DNA of 64,000 nucleotides, from assembly GCF_025685685.1 (NCBI RefSeq), contig NZ_JAGSYH010000002.1, positions 296,768 through 360,767 of the forward strand. Reading direction: 5' to 3'. The stretch's first letter is position 1. Each line of letters begins with the position of its first letter. Source of the DNA: Acidicapsa dinghuensis. GTDB taxonomy: Bacteria > Acidobacteriota > Terriglobia > Terriglobales > Acidobacteriaceae. The notes under the pieces were generated by a model, which saw nothing but the letters and a program-made list of their open reading frames with translations, was not told the origin of the DNA and ran no database searches. Of the stretch, positions 10,043 through 19,616 are shown piece after piece. The position numbers were made by a program, and so were the translations under genes.

Positions 10043-10174
10043 CGAGAACATTTCACTTCATTGTCAGGCAAAGATCTGCCACGGTCCGCGCATGCAACCG
10101 CAGTTGCCAGCTACTTAGTAGCTGACGCGCGCGTCCACATGCACAAAACCCCGCAATTCTACGCAAACGGGAGT

Positions 10175-10930
10175 TCAGCAAAACAAGAGGCTTCGAACAG
10201 AACCATGAGGGAATCGTAGCCCAGTCGTCGAGCCTGATCGCTCTGACCGTTTCCGATGATCCGTTAGGATTGATGCTCGCTTCGGTCGCGGCCAGACGCC
10301 GTGGTAGAAATACTCGCCCAGCCCGACCGTAAACAACCAGCATCCATACAAAGCGTGTTCCACGCTCGACGTCAGCAACGAACCGGTTTCCACATATCGC
10401 CAGGCAAAGAGAATTCCGCCAAAGAAAGTAAGCACCACGGCGATCCAATTGCGGAAGATGATGTGCAGGAATGAGAATGCGGTTGCGCTTGCAAGAATCA
10501 TTGCCCATCTACCGGCGATCCCGTTCGGCGCCAAGTCCACGTATCGTTGCAGAAAGAAAGCACGATACAAAATACTCTGCGGATAAACATCCAGAACCGG
10601 ATAGAGAATCATTACGATTCCCCAGAACAATGGATGCTGGCGCACAAACCTCCACTCAAGCTGAGAAAACCATATATGAACAAGGAGCCACATGCCCGCT
10701 GCTGTCAGCACAAAGAGTAGGCAGATGGCAGGCAGATTGGATGCAAGCGTCGAAGCATTCCAGAGGCGAGCTCGGTTAAATCCTGGGTCACGCGAAAGTT
10801 GCCAAATGGCGTACGCGGTCACAGCCCAGAGCACCGGCAGCGCCGGAATTCGCCAGGGCGAAAATCGGTAGGCGAGCGGCAGGGCAAAATAGATGACGAC
10901 GCATTCGGCGATAAGCCAGGATCGCGGCAT
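10175..10930 (-). CDS. CPBP-family membrane protein, degenerate active site
   Basis: A 251-residue membrane protein with about seven hydrophobic segments, placed in the CPBP (CAAX protease and bacteriocin-processing) family by FSFLH (Phe152, His156) and SSVEHALYG (His192). The first family motif, normally EExxxR, reads QSILYR here (Gln118, Ser119, Arg123), so the catalytic glutamates are missing. It may be an inactive member or use other residues. I chose ATG 10930; a longer in-frame start at 11209 would run into eutB on the other strand. It is divergent from eutB with about 105 bases between them. Confidence 0.7.
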   Translation of the reverse strand: MPRSWLIAECVVIYFALPLAYRFSPWRIPALPVLWAVTAYAIWQLSRDPGFNRARLWNASTLASNLPAICLLFVLTAAGMWLLVHIWFSQLEWRFVRQHPLFWGIVMILYPVLDVYPQSILYRAFFLQRYVDLAPNGIAGRWAMILASATAFSFLHIIFRNWIAVVLTFFGGILFAWRYVETGSLLTSSVEHALYGCWLFTVGLGEYFYHGVWPRPKRASILTDHRKRSERSGSTTGLRFPHGSVRSLLFC

Positions 10931-11035
10931 ATTCAAAGATGTCCTGATATGACCTGGAAGAAGCCCGCAAACGAATTTTATCGAGGCCGCCGCAAAATCC
11001 GCATCAATGTCTCGCGAATGTCCTAAGCTATCTCC

Positions 11036-12454
11036 ATGGAATACAGCCATATACTGGGCGGCATTCGATACGGGTTCTCTAACCTCCGCGATGTAATGGC
11101 AAAGGCAACTCCTTTCCGGAGCGGCGACGCTTTGGCAGAAATTGCCGCGCGATCGGCAGAAGAACGCGTTGCGGCGCAGTATGTGCTTGCCAACATACCA
11201 TTGCAGCATTTTTTAGAAACCCCGCTGATCTCCTATGAGACCGATGAAGTATCTAGGCTCATTTTCGACACTCATGATGCGGCCGCGTTTGCGCCAGTCT
11301 CTTCGCTCACAGTTGGAGAGTTTCGCGACTGGCTGTTATCAGACGAGGCAACTGGCGAATTACTCTCCGCAATTGCTCCGGGTGTCACCCCGGAAATAGC
11401 GGCAGCCGTAAGCAAGCTGATGCGAGTGCAGGATCTGATTCTGGCCGCTGCGAAGATTCGCGTAGTAACACAATTCAGGACGAGCATCGGCCTTCGTGGC
11501 CGCTTATCAACCCGCCTACAACCGAACCACCCCACAGACGATGCAGCGGGAATCGCAGCCGCTATCTTTGACGGCCTCCTACTCGGCTCAGGGGATGCGG
11601 TCATTGGAATTAATCCGGTCAGCGATTCGCCAACGGCTGTAAAGCGGTTGCTGGCAATGATCGAATCCTTTCGCAATCGTTTTGAAGTTCCGACGCAAAG
11701 CTGTGTCCTGGCACATATCACAACTCAGATCGCAGCCATTGAACAGGGCGCGCCGCTGGACCTTCTCTTTCAATCCGTCGCCGGAACTGAGGCTGCAAAT
11801 CGAAGCTTTGGCATAAGTCTTTCTCTCTTGAAAGAAGGCCAGGAAGCGGCGCAATCATTGAAGCGCGGTGGCGTCTGCTTCGATGGTTCAGTCGGAACCA
11901 ACGTTATGTATTTCGAGACCGGCCAGGGCTCGGCACTATCTGCCAACGCGCACCTCGGTGTCGATGGGCTACCAGTAGATCAGCAAACGCTGGAGGCTCG
12001 CGCTTACGCCGTTGCTCGTCACTTCTCTCCACTGCTTGTAAATACGGTGGTAGGCTTCATCGGACCTGAATACCTGTACGACGGCAAGCAGATTTCGCGT
12101 GCAGGCCTGGAAGATCACTTCTGCGGCAAGCTGCTCGGTCTGCCGATGGGATGCGACATCTGCTACACCAACCATGCGGAAGCTGATCAGGATGATATGG
12201 ACTCGCTGCTGACACTGCTCGGCACTGCAGGGGTCAACTACATCATGGGTGTTCCTGGCGCAGACGATGTAATGCTCAACTATCAGAGCACCAGCTTTCA
12301 CGACGCGAATTATCTTCGTCGGATTCTCGGTCTACGGCCGGCTCCTGAGTTTGAAGTTTGGCTTGCCAGTAATCATTTCTCTCGATTGAGTTTGGACGCA
12401 TCGTCACCCGCACTGCTCACCGGAGAATTACTCGATAGGCTCTTGCCCGCATGA
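11036..12454 (+). CDS. eutB: Ethanolamine ammonia-lyase large subunit
   Basis: A 472-residue EutB. Diagnostic stretches are GDAVIGINPVSDS, THITTQ-like AHITTQIAAIEQGAPLDL, QSVAGTEAANRSFGISL and GMGVPGADD-like YIMGVPGADDVMLNYQS. The enzyme converts ethanolamine to acetaldehyde and ammonia with adenosylcobalamin. Length is close to the E. coli subunit. It overlaps eutC by ATGA. No eutA reactivase, aldehyde dehydrogenase or microcompartment shell genes lie nearby, so acetaldehyde would be handled in the open cytoplasm by enzymes encoded elsewhere. No cobalamin riboswitch is visible in the 105 bases upstream. Confidence 0.93.
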   Translation: MEYSHILGGIRYGFSNLRDVMAKATPFRSGDALAEIAARSAEERVAAQYVLANIPLQHFLETPLISYETDEVSRLIFDTHDAAAFAPVSSLTVGEFRDWLLSDEATGELLSAIAPGVTPEIAAAVSKLMRVQDLILAAAKIRVVTQFRTSIGLRGRLSTRLQPNHPTDDAAGIAAAIFDGLLLGSGDAVIGINPVSDSPTAVKRLLAMIESFRNRFEVPTQSCVLAHITTQIAAIEQGAPLDLLFQSVAGTEAANRSFGISLSLLKEGQEAAQSLKRGGVCFDGSVGTNVMYFETGQGSALSANAHLGVDGLPVDQQTLEARAYAVARHFSPLLVNTVVGFIGPEYLYDGKQISRAGLEDHFCGKLLGLPMGCDICYTNHAEADQDDMDSLLTLLGTAGVNYIMGVPGADDVMLNYQSTSFHDANYLRRILGLRPAPEFEVWLASNHFSRLSLDASSPALLTGELLDRLLPA

Positions 12455-13356
12455 CAAAATTCGTGGACAACTCTTCAAAAACCGAATTTGCTTCGTTGGA
12501 AAAACAGAAAGCAGCGGAAGACGCTCCGGCTCTTTCGAGCGCGTTTCGCTCCTTCACACCTGCGCGTATAGGTCTGCACAAAACTGGAGTTAGTATCGCG
12601 ACACAGGAGTGCCTAGCATTTCAATTTGCACATGCGCGAGCGCGTGACGCCGTTCACGCGGAGTTGCAAGTCCCAGGCCTGATGCAGGCATTGCAATCGA
12701 TTCTAACAGTGCAGTCTTTGCCAGAGCCTGCGATTCTGCTGCTCCATTCAACGGCGCCAGATCGGCAAACGTACCTGCAACGCCCGGATATGGGCAGAAA
12801 ACTTGATATAAGCAGCCTGCAACGGCTTGTAGAAATACATCGAGCGGATAAACCATTTGGTCTCTCGATCGTTATCGCCGATGGCCTCTCAGCGCTTGCT
12901 GTAGAACGTAACAGCGCTGCGTTATTGACGGAGCTCTTCCCACTTCTGTATCGCACACTACCCTCGCTGCGTGTGGCCCCTCTATGCGTTGTGCAACAAG
13001 GGCGCGTGGCCATTGGCGATGAAGTTGCCCGCGCTCTATCAGCAGAACTGGTGATTGTGCTGATCGGTGAACGTCCGGGGCTAAGCTCGCCAGATTCGCT
13101 CGGCGTTTACATCACCTGGCTGCATCCTGGAAAAGAAGAAGAGATCCCTGCCTCGTCTGAGCACACGCCAGCGCAGATCGCTGATGCGGATCGCAATTGC
13201 ATTTCGAATATCCGCTCAGAAGGTCTCTGCCATGCCGAAGCTGCGTCACGTATTCTGTATTACATTCAAGAAGCGCGTCTTCGTAAGCAAACCGGTACTG
13301 CTCTAAAAGATCCAGAACCGGGCCATCGTTATCTTGGAACCGCCGAGAGCACTTAA
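12451..13356 (+). CDS. eutC: Ethanolamine ammonia-lyase small subunit
   Basis: A 301-residue EutC, the light chain that helps hold adenosylcobalamin. The N-terminal part (about 1-45) is variable; the conserved start FTPARIGLHKTGVSIATQE and FQFAHARARDAVHAEL follow, then DRQTYLQRPDMGRKLD, LSIVIADGLSALAV, LVIVLIGERPGLSSPDSLGVY and RNCISNIRSEGL. All are usual for the family. Start overlaps the eutB stop (ATGA), so the two chains are made in coupled fashion. A small membrane-protein gene follows 32 bases later. Confidence 0.92.
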   Translation: MTKFVDNSSKTEFASLEKQKAAEDAPALSSAFRSFTPARIGLHKTGVSIATQECLAFQFAHARARDAVHAELQVPGLMQALQSILTVQSLPEPAILLLHSTAPDRQTYLQRPDMGRKLDISSLQRLVEIHRADKPFGLSIVIADGLSALAVERNSAALLTELFPLLYRTLPSLRVAPLCVVQQGRVAIGDEVARALSAELVIVLIGERPGLSSPDSLGVYITWLHPGKEEEIPASSEHTPAQIADADRNCISNIRSEGLCHAEAASRILYYIQEARLRKQTGTALKDPEPGHRYLGTAEST

Positions 13357-13388
13357 ACCTCCTACACTTTCTCCAATGGCTAAGAGCA

Positions 13389-13694
13389 ATGAGTGAAAAG
13401 CTTTCTCCAGCAAGATTGATCATGATTTGGGCTGGAAGAGTCCTGCTAGGAGTGTTTGCCCTGATGGCTCTAGTCTACGTCGTCGATTATGCGCAGTTCC
13501 TCTTGCGGGGCCATCCACAAGGCCAGGTCAATGTCACCCGGTATATGACCGCACATCTAAAAGGTACATACAAAACTGAATACTTTTACGAAGGCTCAGG
13601 CCCCGTTCCCTGTTCCGCATCTCTGTTTCCGCAGGATGGGCTGTCTCCATGCTGGTACTTGCGGCGTCATCCTCTTTATGCAGAAAAAGCCTAG
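13389..13694 (+). CDS. Small single-pass membrane protein, unknown
   Basis: A 101-residue protein I do not recognise. One hydrophobic segment (about residues 10-30, WAGRVLLGVFALMALVYVVD) is followed by a polar tail with two cysteines, an N-in arrangement suggested by the basic residues before it. It sits 32 bases behind eutC on the same strand and could be the last gene of that operon, but nothing in it points to ethanolamine use. It converges on the TPR gene with a gap of 40 bases. The ribosome site is weak (AAGAGCA). Confidence 0.6.
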   Translation: MSEKLSPARLIMIWAGRVLLGVFALMALVYVVDYAQFLLRGHPQGQVNVTRYMTAHLKGTYKTEYFYEGSGPVPCSASLFPQDGLSPCWYLRRHPLYAEKA

Positions 13695-13734
13695 CCAGGA
13701 ACGACCCATCGAATCCATCTCAAGGATGGTTTGG

Positions 13735-14985
13735 CTAATTCTCAGGCGTTGGCCGCGGAGGGGCTGGCGTCTTGCTATCCAGATCAGGTCTGGCATTTGC
13801 ATCCTGGATGCGTTTGTAAAGGCTGTCGTCGGTCTTTTTATTCAAAGCGCTCGCTTTGGCAAACTCTACTTTCGCCTCATCACGCTTGCCTAACTTGCGA
13901 TAAAGCGTCGCCAGCCTGAAGTGCGCTGTCACGTTATCAGGTTCCAGCCCAATGGCCTTCTTGAGCTCGCGGATAGCTGCATCATTCTCTCCAATCTCCA
14001 TGTCCGCGATGCCCAGATCCAAATGCACTAGGGGAAATTTGGATTGATATTTCTCAGCCGCTTCGAGTATTGTCCTGGCATCCGCAAAATTGCCTTGCCG
14101 GGTATAGGTATCGCCCAGATAAATCATGGCCTGAGAATTCTGTGGATCGTTCTCGAGCTCCTTCTTGAACTCTAGAATCGCCTCGTCATACTGTCGTTGT
14201 GTCCATAGCAGGTAGGCCAAGCCAAAGTGCACGTTCGGCTCTTTCGGGTTTGCTTGCACAGCCGCGCGAAACTGCTGTACTGCCGCTGGCTTATCGCCTT
14301 TCTCATCCAGCGCTTCCCCGGCAATCATGTCTGCCTCAGCCGAGTCAGGATTGACTGCAAGAATCTGCTGATAGGTTTTCAACGCTTCGTCCCACTGCTT
14401 AGTCCACAGATAGCAATGTCCCAAAGTCAGCAGAATTGGCAGATTGCGCTGGTTCGCCATTGATGCCTCTTTCAGAAAAGGAATGGCCGCTCCATATTCA
14501 TGCGCACCGTAATAGGACATTGCGGTGAGAGTCGAAAGCCTAAGTGCATCGCCCGAGTCTGGATGCTGTTTCAACTCTGCCTCGAACAGCTTGCCCGCGG
14601 CCTGAAAATCCCCAGACTTGAAGAGAGCCAAGCCCAGATCGAGATTCAATCCTGGAATTGCCGTGTTTTGCTCGCGCGCCAACCTCTGCGCTTTCTCATA
14701 ATGAGAAATAGCCTCGGGATAATGCTCCCGTCGGGCTTCCAGCAGGCCAAGATGGGCGTATGCATCTGCATCGCGTGGCTGAAGCTTGACGACGTTCTCC
14801 CACGCAGATTCCGCTTCTGTGTACTTGGCTTGCCGTTCCAGCACCATGGCCTTTTGCGCTGCTTCGGCGGCCTCGGAGCTGATTCCTATCGACTCTGTCT
14901 CGCTGGGCCTTGCAGTCTGTTGCGCCTGGCAATAACTGGCGCCCAGCAGCAAGGCCGCCATATAGATCATTGCAATAGGCTTCAC
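13735..14985 (-). CDS. Secreted TPR-repeat protein
   Basis: A 416-residue protein built of about nine to ten tetratricopeptide repeats (residues 50-390), with the usual pattern of small and aromatic residues, for example AYAHLGLLEARREHYPEAIS. I chose GTG 14985: GGAGG stands five bases before it and the product begins with a Sec signal peptide ending CQAQQ. A longer start at 15102 has no ribosome site. The C-terminus is proline-rich. Probably a periplasmic scaffold; partners unknown. It lies 131 bases past the TonB receptor's stop, beyond that gene's terminator, so it likely has its own promoter. Confidence 0.85.
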   Translation of the reverse strand: MKPIAMIYMAALLLGASYCQAQQTARPSETESIGISSEAAEAAQKAMVLERQAKYTEAESAWENVVKLQPRDADAYAHLGLLEARREHYPEAISHYEKAQRLAREQNTAIPGLNLDLGLALFKSGDFQAAGKLFEAELKQHPDSGDALRLSTLTAMSYYGAHEYGAAIPFLKEASMANQRNLPILLTLGHCYLWTKQWDEALKTYQQILAVNPDSAEADMIAGEALDEKGDKPAAVQQFRAAVQANPKEPNVHFGLAYLLWTQRQYDEAILEFKKELENDPQNSQAMIYLGDTYTRQGNFADARTILEAAEKYQSKFPLVHLDLGIADMEIGENDAAIRELKKAIGLEPDNVTAHFRLATLYRKLGKRDEAKVEFAKASALNKKTDDSLYKRIQDANARPDLDSKTPAPPRPTPEN

Positions 14986-15061
14986 AACCGCCTCCGGCAG
15001 ACTCCATCCCCAGAATACTTGAATCCCGAAACAGCTCACAAATCGCGTAGTCATGCTGTAT

Positions 15062-15099
15062 TCAAAAACAAAGGCGCTGCAGGAGTCTCCTGCAGCGCC
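15062..15099 (-). terminator. Rho-independent terminator of the TonB receptor
   Basis: A perfect 12-base-pair stem (15073-15084 with 15088-15099, three-base loop) lies 18 bases past the receptor stop. On the minus strand it is followed by a T-rich tract, TTTGTTTTTG. This is one of the clearest terminators of the window. Confidence 0.9.
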
Positions 15100-15116
15100 C
15101 AAGAGTTGCGGTTAGG

Positions 15117-18100
15117 TTAGAACACGAATTTGCCGCCGAGCTGGAGCACGCGGGGCGCCCAGTCGCCAGTGGCTTGACCGTAGTTGCCGCCGCCGGTCGT
15201 AGCGCCGATAGCGTTAAATTCGGTGTGGTTGAAGGTGTTGTACGACTCCGCGCGGAACTCGAAGTGAGCACGTTCGGTCACAGCGAAGTTCTTGTAGAGC
15301 GAGGTCGTGAAGTTGACGCGGCCGGGCCCGATAAAGCTATCTCGCTTACCGTCGCCGAAGCCCAGGTTCGGGCCGCCCAAATACCCCGCCAGCGGAGCAG
15401 CCTGTGGATCGGCGCCGCCATCCGTGCCGGGAGTACTGAACCAGTTGTTTACCTTGTGGTGATATTGAATCTTACCCACAATATTGGCTCTGTTGGTGTA
15501 TCCGCCACCCAAACCAATAGGATCTGGCACGCCGCCAAATCCGGACGCAACTGGCTCACCCGTCTCGTCGACGAATGTACCTGCAATCTGCCATCCGCCA
15601 AGAGTCGAGTGGAGCAATCCGGTGCTCTTGTTGAAGACGGGAAGCGCGTAGACGTAGTTGGCGTTGAGAATATGACGACGGTCATAACCGCTGCCCGCTT
15701 TGTCATATTTCAGGTACCAGGGGTTGCTGATGGTGGCCAGATCTCCGTCGGTCAGATCGATCGTGTGCGAGTACGTATAGTCGAGCTCGCCGCTGAGACC
15801 CCACTTATTTTGAAGACGAAGGCTTGTCTGGAAACCGTTGTAGGTTCCGTTGGTTGTGTTTTCTTCCTGGGTAATCCCGCCATAGCCCTGGTAGGTACGA
15901 AGCGCATTGGCAAGACCGTTATTGGACAGGCTCAGTGCGCCGGTACCGGGGTTATAGCCTGCATATTCTTCCCGGAGGAGGTTGGAAGTGGTGAGAGGGA
16001 AGGTGTTGATCGGACGATCGATGTTCTGATGCCAGGCAATGTTGCCTACATATTGAATCACCCAGATCAGCGAAGGCTTCAACTCATGCTGTACGCCAAG
16101 GCTATACTGAGCAACGCCCGGAGCCTTATATGTCGTAGCCAGCGTGGTGAGGCTGGCGGGAAGAATGGGCAGGTTGGTGTTGCTCAGGCAGTTCCCCGCA
16201 ACCGATGTGTCATTTAGCGAAGACCAGGAGCAGTATGGGTTGCTGTAGTAGACGTTGTTGACACTGGGCGTATATTCGAACGGCAGGTTGCTGTTTGAAA
16301 CACCGTAAATGTCATTGCCCTGAATGCGCTCATAGAAGGTGCCAAAGCCGCCGCGAAGTACGGTTTTGCCCGCTCCGGTCAGATCGTAGGAGAACCCTAC
16401 GCGCGGCTGCAAGGTGTTATAGTCGTTGGTCACCAAGCCATGAGGCACGCCATTCTGCCCTGGAATTACCATGCCGTTCATGTAGTACTGGTTGGTAAAT
16501 CCTGTCGGCGTGATGACTCCGGGACTGCTTGGGTCGATGGCGTTCGTCGAGGTCCAAGTGGGAGGAACGTTGATGTACGTGCTGGGATCAAAGTTGGCGA
16601 GTTCGTTGTTGCGCTCCCACGCGTGCGGCAGTGCGTCGTAGCGGAGTCCCAACTGCAGGTTGAGACGAGGAGACACCTTCCAGTTGTCATTTACGTATGC
16701 TGACGTCGTCTGGTTAACGTAGTGGCGAGTCGACATGGACTGCGGCTGGGAGAAGCCCGTCGAAAGACCCATCAGCATACTCATAAATGGATCGCCTGTG
16801 GTCTTGGTGCCATTGCCAGTCTGGCCTTGGTTGAAGCCGTAATCTCCGGCTGCATCCGCCTGCAGTTGCTGGTTCTTGGTATAGCGGTTGTAGCCGAAGC
16901 CAAACTTCATGGCGTGCCGGCCCCTGGTATAGGAAATGTCCACGCGGGGATCGTAATCCTGTGCCGCATTGTGCCAGGCACCATAGCCAGTTTCTTCGCC
17001 AACTCCAATGCCATTTCCGTTCAATCCGCTGATGCCCGGATACTGATTGGAGCCAGAATTGGTAAAGAAGTTTGCCGTGGTCCAGCCAGGGGAATTGGAA
17101 GACAGCGCGTTGTTGTTATTGGTGATGTTAATGACGTTGCCGTCGTAGTTCATCGATGCTTCCAGCAGCAGGGTGGGCGATATCTCGCCGCTGAGCTTGA
17201 TAGCCGCACTGTTGGAGGGATTGCTCTCGACGCTGCTGATGGAGTTGTACGATTCGTAGTTCCACTGCAAGTCAGCGTAAGGACTACCCGTTGCCTGCGC
17301 GTCATGCAGGTAGTGGCCCAGGATCTGCCACTTGTCGTTGATCTTGTGATCGACACGGACAATTTCCTCGGTCACCGTGGTCGGCGTGGTCAGCGAGGTC
17401 ACTGCGTTGTCGGCGGAAGTGCTGGTGCATGGAATCAGCCCCGGAAACGCACCCGAAGAAGTACACGGATTCGTCCCTTTGGGACTCAAGAAAAGCAGTC
17501 CGTTGTTGTCAAAGAGAGAGGCAGGGATGACCTGCTGATTATTTGACGTAGCGGTAGCTGGGAACGGCTGTCCGCGATATCCCGAAAGGCCTGCTGCTGC
17601 AAGCTTTGCTGCGAATGCCGGATCAGGCACCTGGGTTACGCTCGGCACATAAAGCACCTGATTGGGAGCGTATGCTGGCGGGGTATAGACAAGATCTTGT
17701 CCCGCGACCGGGCGATCATTGTCTGGAATTGTAGGTTGTGTGTTAGGAGAGCTTCCCTGGATAAGCCTGCGCCACTCCTGGTTGTAGAAGAAGAATGTCT
17801 TCTGCTTTGATGTGTTGTATACGTGCGGGATGAATACCGGACCGCCCGCATTGAAGCCGAAGATATTCTGCCGGAGTTCTGGTACCCGGGAATAAGCAGA
17901 GGGACCAGACCGGTTGTACTTATTGAAGTAGTCGTTTGCGTCCAGATCGTCGTTGCGGAGGAACTCCCAGGCTTCGCCGTGGAACTTTTGCGTGCCGCTC
18001 TTGAGAGCAAGACTCATCGTCGCGCCTGAGGCGATACCATAGTCCGGTGGATAGTTGCTGGCCAGCACCTGGAACTGCGCGATGGCGTCCATGGATGGCA

Positions 18101-18737
18101 TGACACTCATGCCGCCTGCACCGCCTCGATCATCGGCTTCTGCGCCGTCAAGCAGCCAGATATTGTGACTCTGACGCAGGCCGTCCACGCTGATGCTTGC
18201 GCTTGATGCTGAGGCCGAAGGTGGATTGTTATCCGGTAGATTGGAACTGACGCCCAGACCGAGCGCCGCTAATGCCGTAAAATTTCGATTCTCTGTTGCG
18301 ATTTCCGTGACCTGCTGACCACTGATCAGAGTGCTGACTTCGTTGGTCTCTGCCTGCACTTGCAGCGCGTCTGCTGTAACCGCAACTTCGACAGTTTCCG
18401 CACCGACCGTCAACTTCACATTGGCGCTCAGGGTTTGCGATACGTTGAGCGTCAGTCCGGTGGCGGTGTACGCCTCAAAACCCTTCGCATTCACCTTGAG
18501 GTTGTAGGTGCCGACGTTCAGGCCGGCGAATGTGTATCCGCCGGTATCGTTGCTCACCGCTTTGTACACGAATCCGGTTTCGGTTTGTGTCAGTTGCAAA
18601 CTTGCACCTGGTACAACCGCGCCGGTCTGATCCGTTACTGTGCCAATAATCTCCGAGTTTTGCTGTGCTTTTGCTCCGATGCACACGAACACGAAGAGTA
18701 GAGGCACTATGAGGAATCTATATTTCGCGAGTCTCAT
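15117..18737 (-). CDS. Oar-like TonB-dependent receptor
   Basis: A 1206-residue outer-membrane receptor of the large acidobacterial type. Order: signal peptide (1-24, ending AKAQQ), carboxypeptidase-regulatory-like beta domain (about 28-110, beginning IIGTVTDQTGAVVPGASL), plug (about 120-250, with SISVDGLRQSHNIWLLDGAE), then a long beta barrel ending in the aromatic GGKFVF that marks outer-membrane proteins. The ATG at 18737 has AAGGAAGG four bases before it. Ligand unknown; in this phylum such receptors are often tied to carbohydrate or peptide uptake. Upstream lies an 879-base region without a gene. Confidence 0.9.
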   Translation of the reverse strand: MRLAKYRFLIVPLLFVFVCIGAKAQQNSEIIGTVTDQTGAVVPGASLQLTQTETGFVYKAVSNDTGGYTFAGLNVGTYNLKVNAKGFEAYTATGLTLNVSQTLSANVKLTVGAETVEVAVTADALQVQAETNEVSTLISGQQVTEIATENRNFTALAALGLGVSSNLPDNNPPSASASSASISVDGLRQSHNIWLLDGAEADDRGGAGGMSVMPSMDAIAQFQVLASNYPPDYGIASGATMSLALKSGTQKFHGEAWEFLRNDDLDANDYFNKYNRSGPSAYSRVPELRQNIFGFNAGGPVFIPHVYNTSKQKTFFFYNQEWRRLIQGSSPNTQPTIPDNDRPVAGQDLVYTPPAYAPNQVLYVPSVTQVPDPAFAAKLAAAGLSGYRGQPFPATATSNNQQVIPASLFDNNGLLFLSPKGTNPCTSSGAFPGLIPCTSTSADNAVTSLTTPTTVTEEIVRVDHKINDKWQILGHYLHDAQATGSPYADLQWNYESYNSISSVESNPSNSAAIKLSGEISPTLLLEASMNYDGNVINITNNNNALSSNSPGWTTANFFTNSGSNQYPGISGLNGNGIGVGEETGYGAWHNAAQDYDPRVDISYTRGRHAMKFGFGYNRYTKNQQLQADAAGDYGFNQGQTGNGTKTTGDPFMSMLMGLSTGFSQPQSMSTRHYVNQTTSAYVNDNWKVSPRLNLQLGLRYDALPHAWERNNELANFDPSTYINVPPTWTSTNAIDPSSPGVITPTGFTNQYYMNGMVIPGQNGVPHGLVTNDYNTLQPRVGFSYDLTGAGKTVLRGGFGTFYERIQGNDIYGVSNSNLPFEYTPSVNNVYYSNPYCSWSSLNDTSVAGNCLSNTNLPILPASLTTLATTYKAPGVAQYSLGVQHELKPSLIWVIQYVGNIAWHQNIDRPINTFPLTTSNLLREEYAGYNPGTGALSLSNNGLANALRTYQGYGGITQEENTTNGTYNGFQTSLRLQNKWGLSGELDYTYSHTIDLTDGDLATISNPWYLKYDKAGSGYDRRHILNANYVYALPVFNKSTGLLHSTLGGWQIAGTFVDETGEPVASGFGGVPDPIGLGGGYTNRANIVGKIQYHHKVNNWFSTPGTDGGADPQAAPLAGYLGGPNLGFGDGKRDSFIGPGRVNFTTSLYKNFAVTERAHFEFRAESYNTFNHTEFNAIGATTGGGNYGQATGDWAPRVLQLGGKFVF

Positions 18738-19616
18738 GTGACCTTCCTTTTCAAGTTGGTTCTACGCTGTTGCCTTACTTCTTGTTTTTTGCTTCGACCG
18801 TATTTGGGAATGAAGCCGTATGAAAATTTCTGAATTCTGTGTACCGGTCTTGAGCTGATCCTTTTCCAGGACCTGGTCGATAAGGCTTTGTAGCGTTTAA
18901 CCCCTAGATCTCCTTTCTGCCGCATATCGAAGATCGATCCGATTGGCGACAGCCATTTGCTGGGACATCGAGAACTCTTCAGTGAAGCGATTTACTTCGG
19001 CGCGCAAAAAAGGGTTCTCCGCCTCGCGCAAGCATTGAAGGCGAACCGCGTCTCCCTTGTCAAGCGTTAATTTATGTGTCCAATCCAGTCGTTTAACCAC
19101 GGGAACAAGTCTTCTCCGACATCCGCACACCTGGGGCATTTCTTGACCCCAGGAATTTGCCTTACCAGCCCTTCCGGTTATTTACATACAAATCCGCCGC
19201 ACGTTCCCATTGCTCGGTCAAACGTTTAAGCAGAGGTGCCTGTGAAGTGCCTGAAGTGTGCCGCTAGGCATTAAAAGCGGTTCTGAGATCATTTGTCAAG
19301 ATGCCTGTAGTGGGAGCGTAGGCGAGAATCGAGAGTCATCAGAATGTAAGCGTTTCCTCGCATCACGAAGGGTGTCGTCGCACGTAAGAAAAGAACTTAC
19401 TCTACCTGTTTTTAAGGGTTTGCCGAATCAATTACGCTATCACGCAACTGTTTACACCAAAGATTCTCATGAGCGCTGAGAATGTGCACCCTGCAACCGC
19501 TAGACCCAAACGAGTATATGACGGGAGGTCGTAGCGCCTACCATAGAGAAGCCTGATCGAATATCCCAAGCAAGCGAATCTCCTGTTCAGGAGATGTCGT
19601 TTTCCACGCGAATTGC
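18738..19616. other. Gene-free region upstream of the TonB receptor
   Basis: No convincing gene was found; short open frames here lack ribosome sites and family features. The heptamer CGTTTAA occurs at 18894, 19090 and 19223, the last within AAACGTTT, a LacI-type half-site pattern. There is a 7-base-pair hairpin at 19130-19153 and a 6-base-pair hairpin at 19579-19594 just past the trmO stop that may act as a weak terminator. The length suggests a regulated promoter for the receptor. Confidence 0.4.

Noticed and set aside
10931..11035. Cobalamin riboswitch before eutB or before the BtuB-like receptor
   Set aside because: Neither 5' region contains a recognisable B12-box core, and both gaps (105 and 142 bases) are too short for a whole riboswitch with its platform.
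13694..13735. Terminator between the small membrane protein gene and the TPR gene
   Set aside because: No stem with a T-run is visible in the short convergent gap.
15174..16217. Plus-strand frame of 347 codons inside the TonB receptor
   Set aside because: It is antisense to a clear receptor gene, has no family pattern and no ribosome site; a second such frame at 16722-17546 is rejected likewise.
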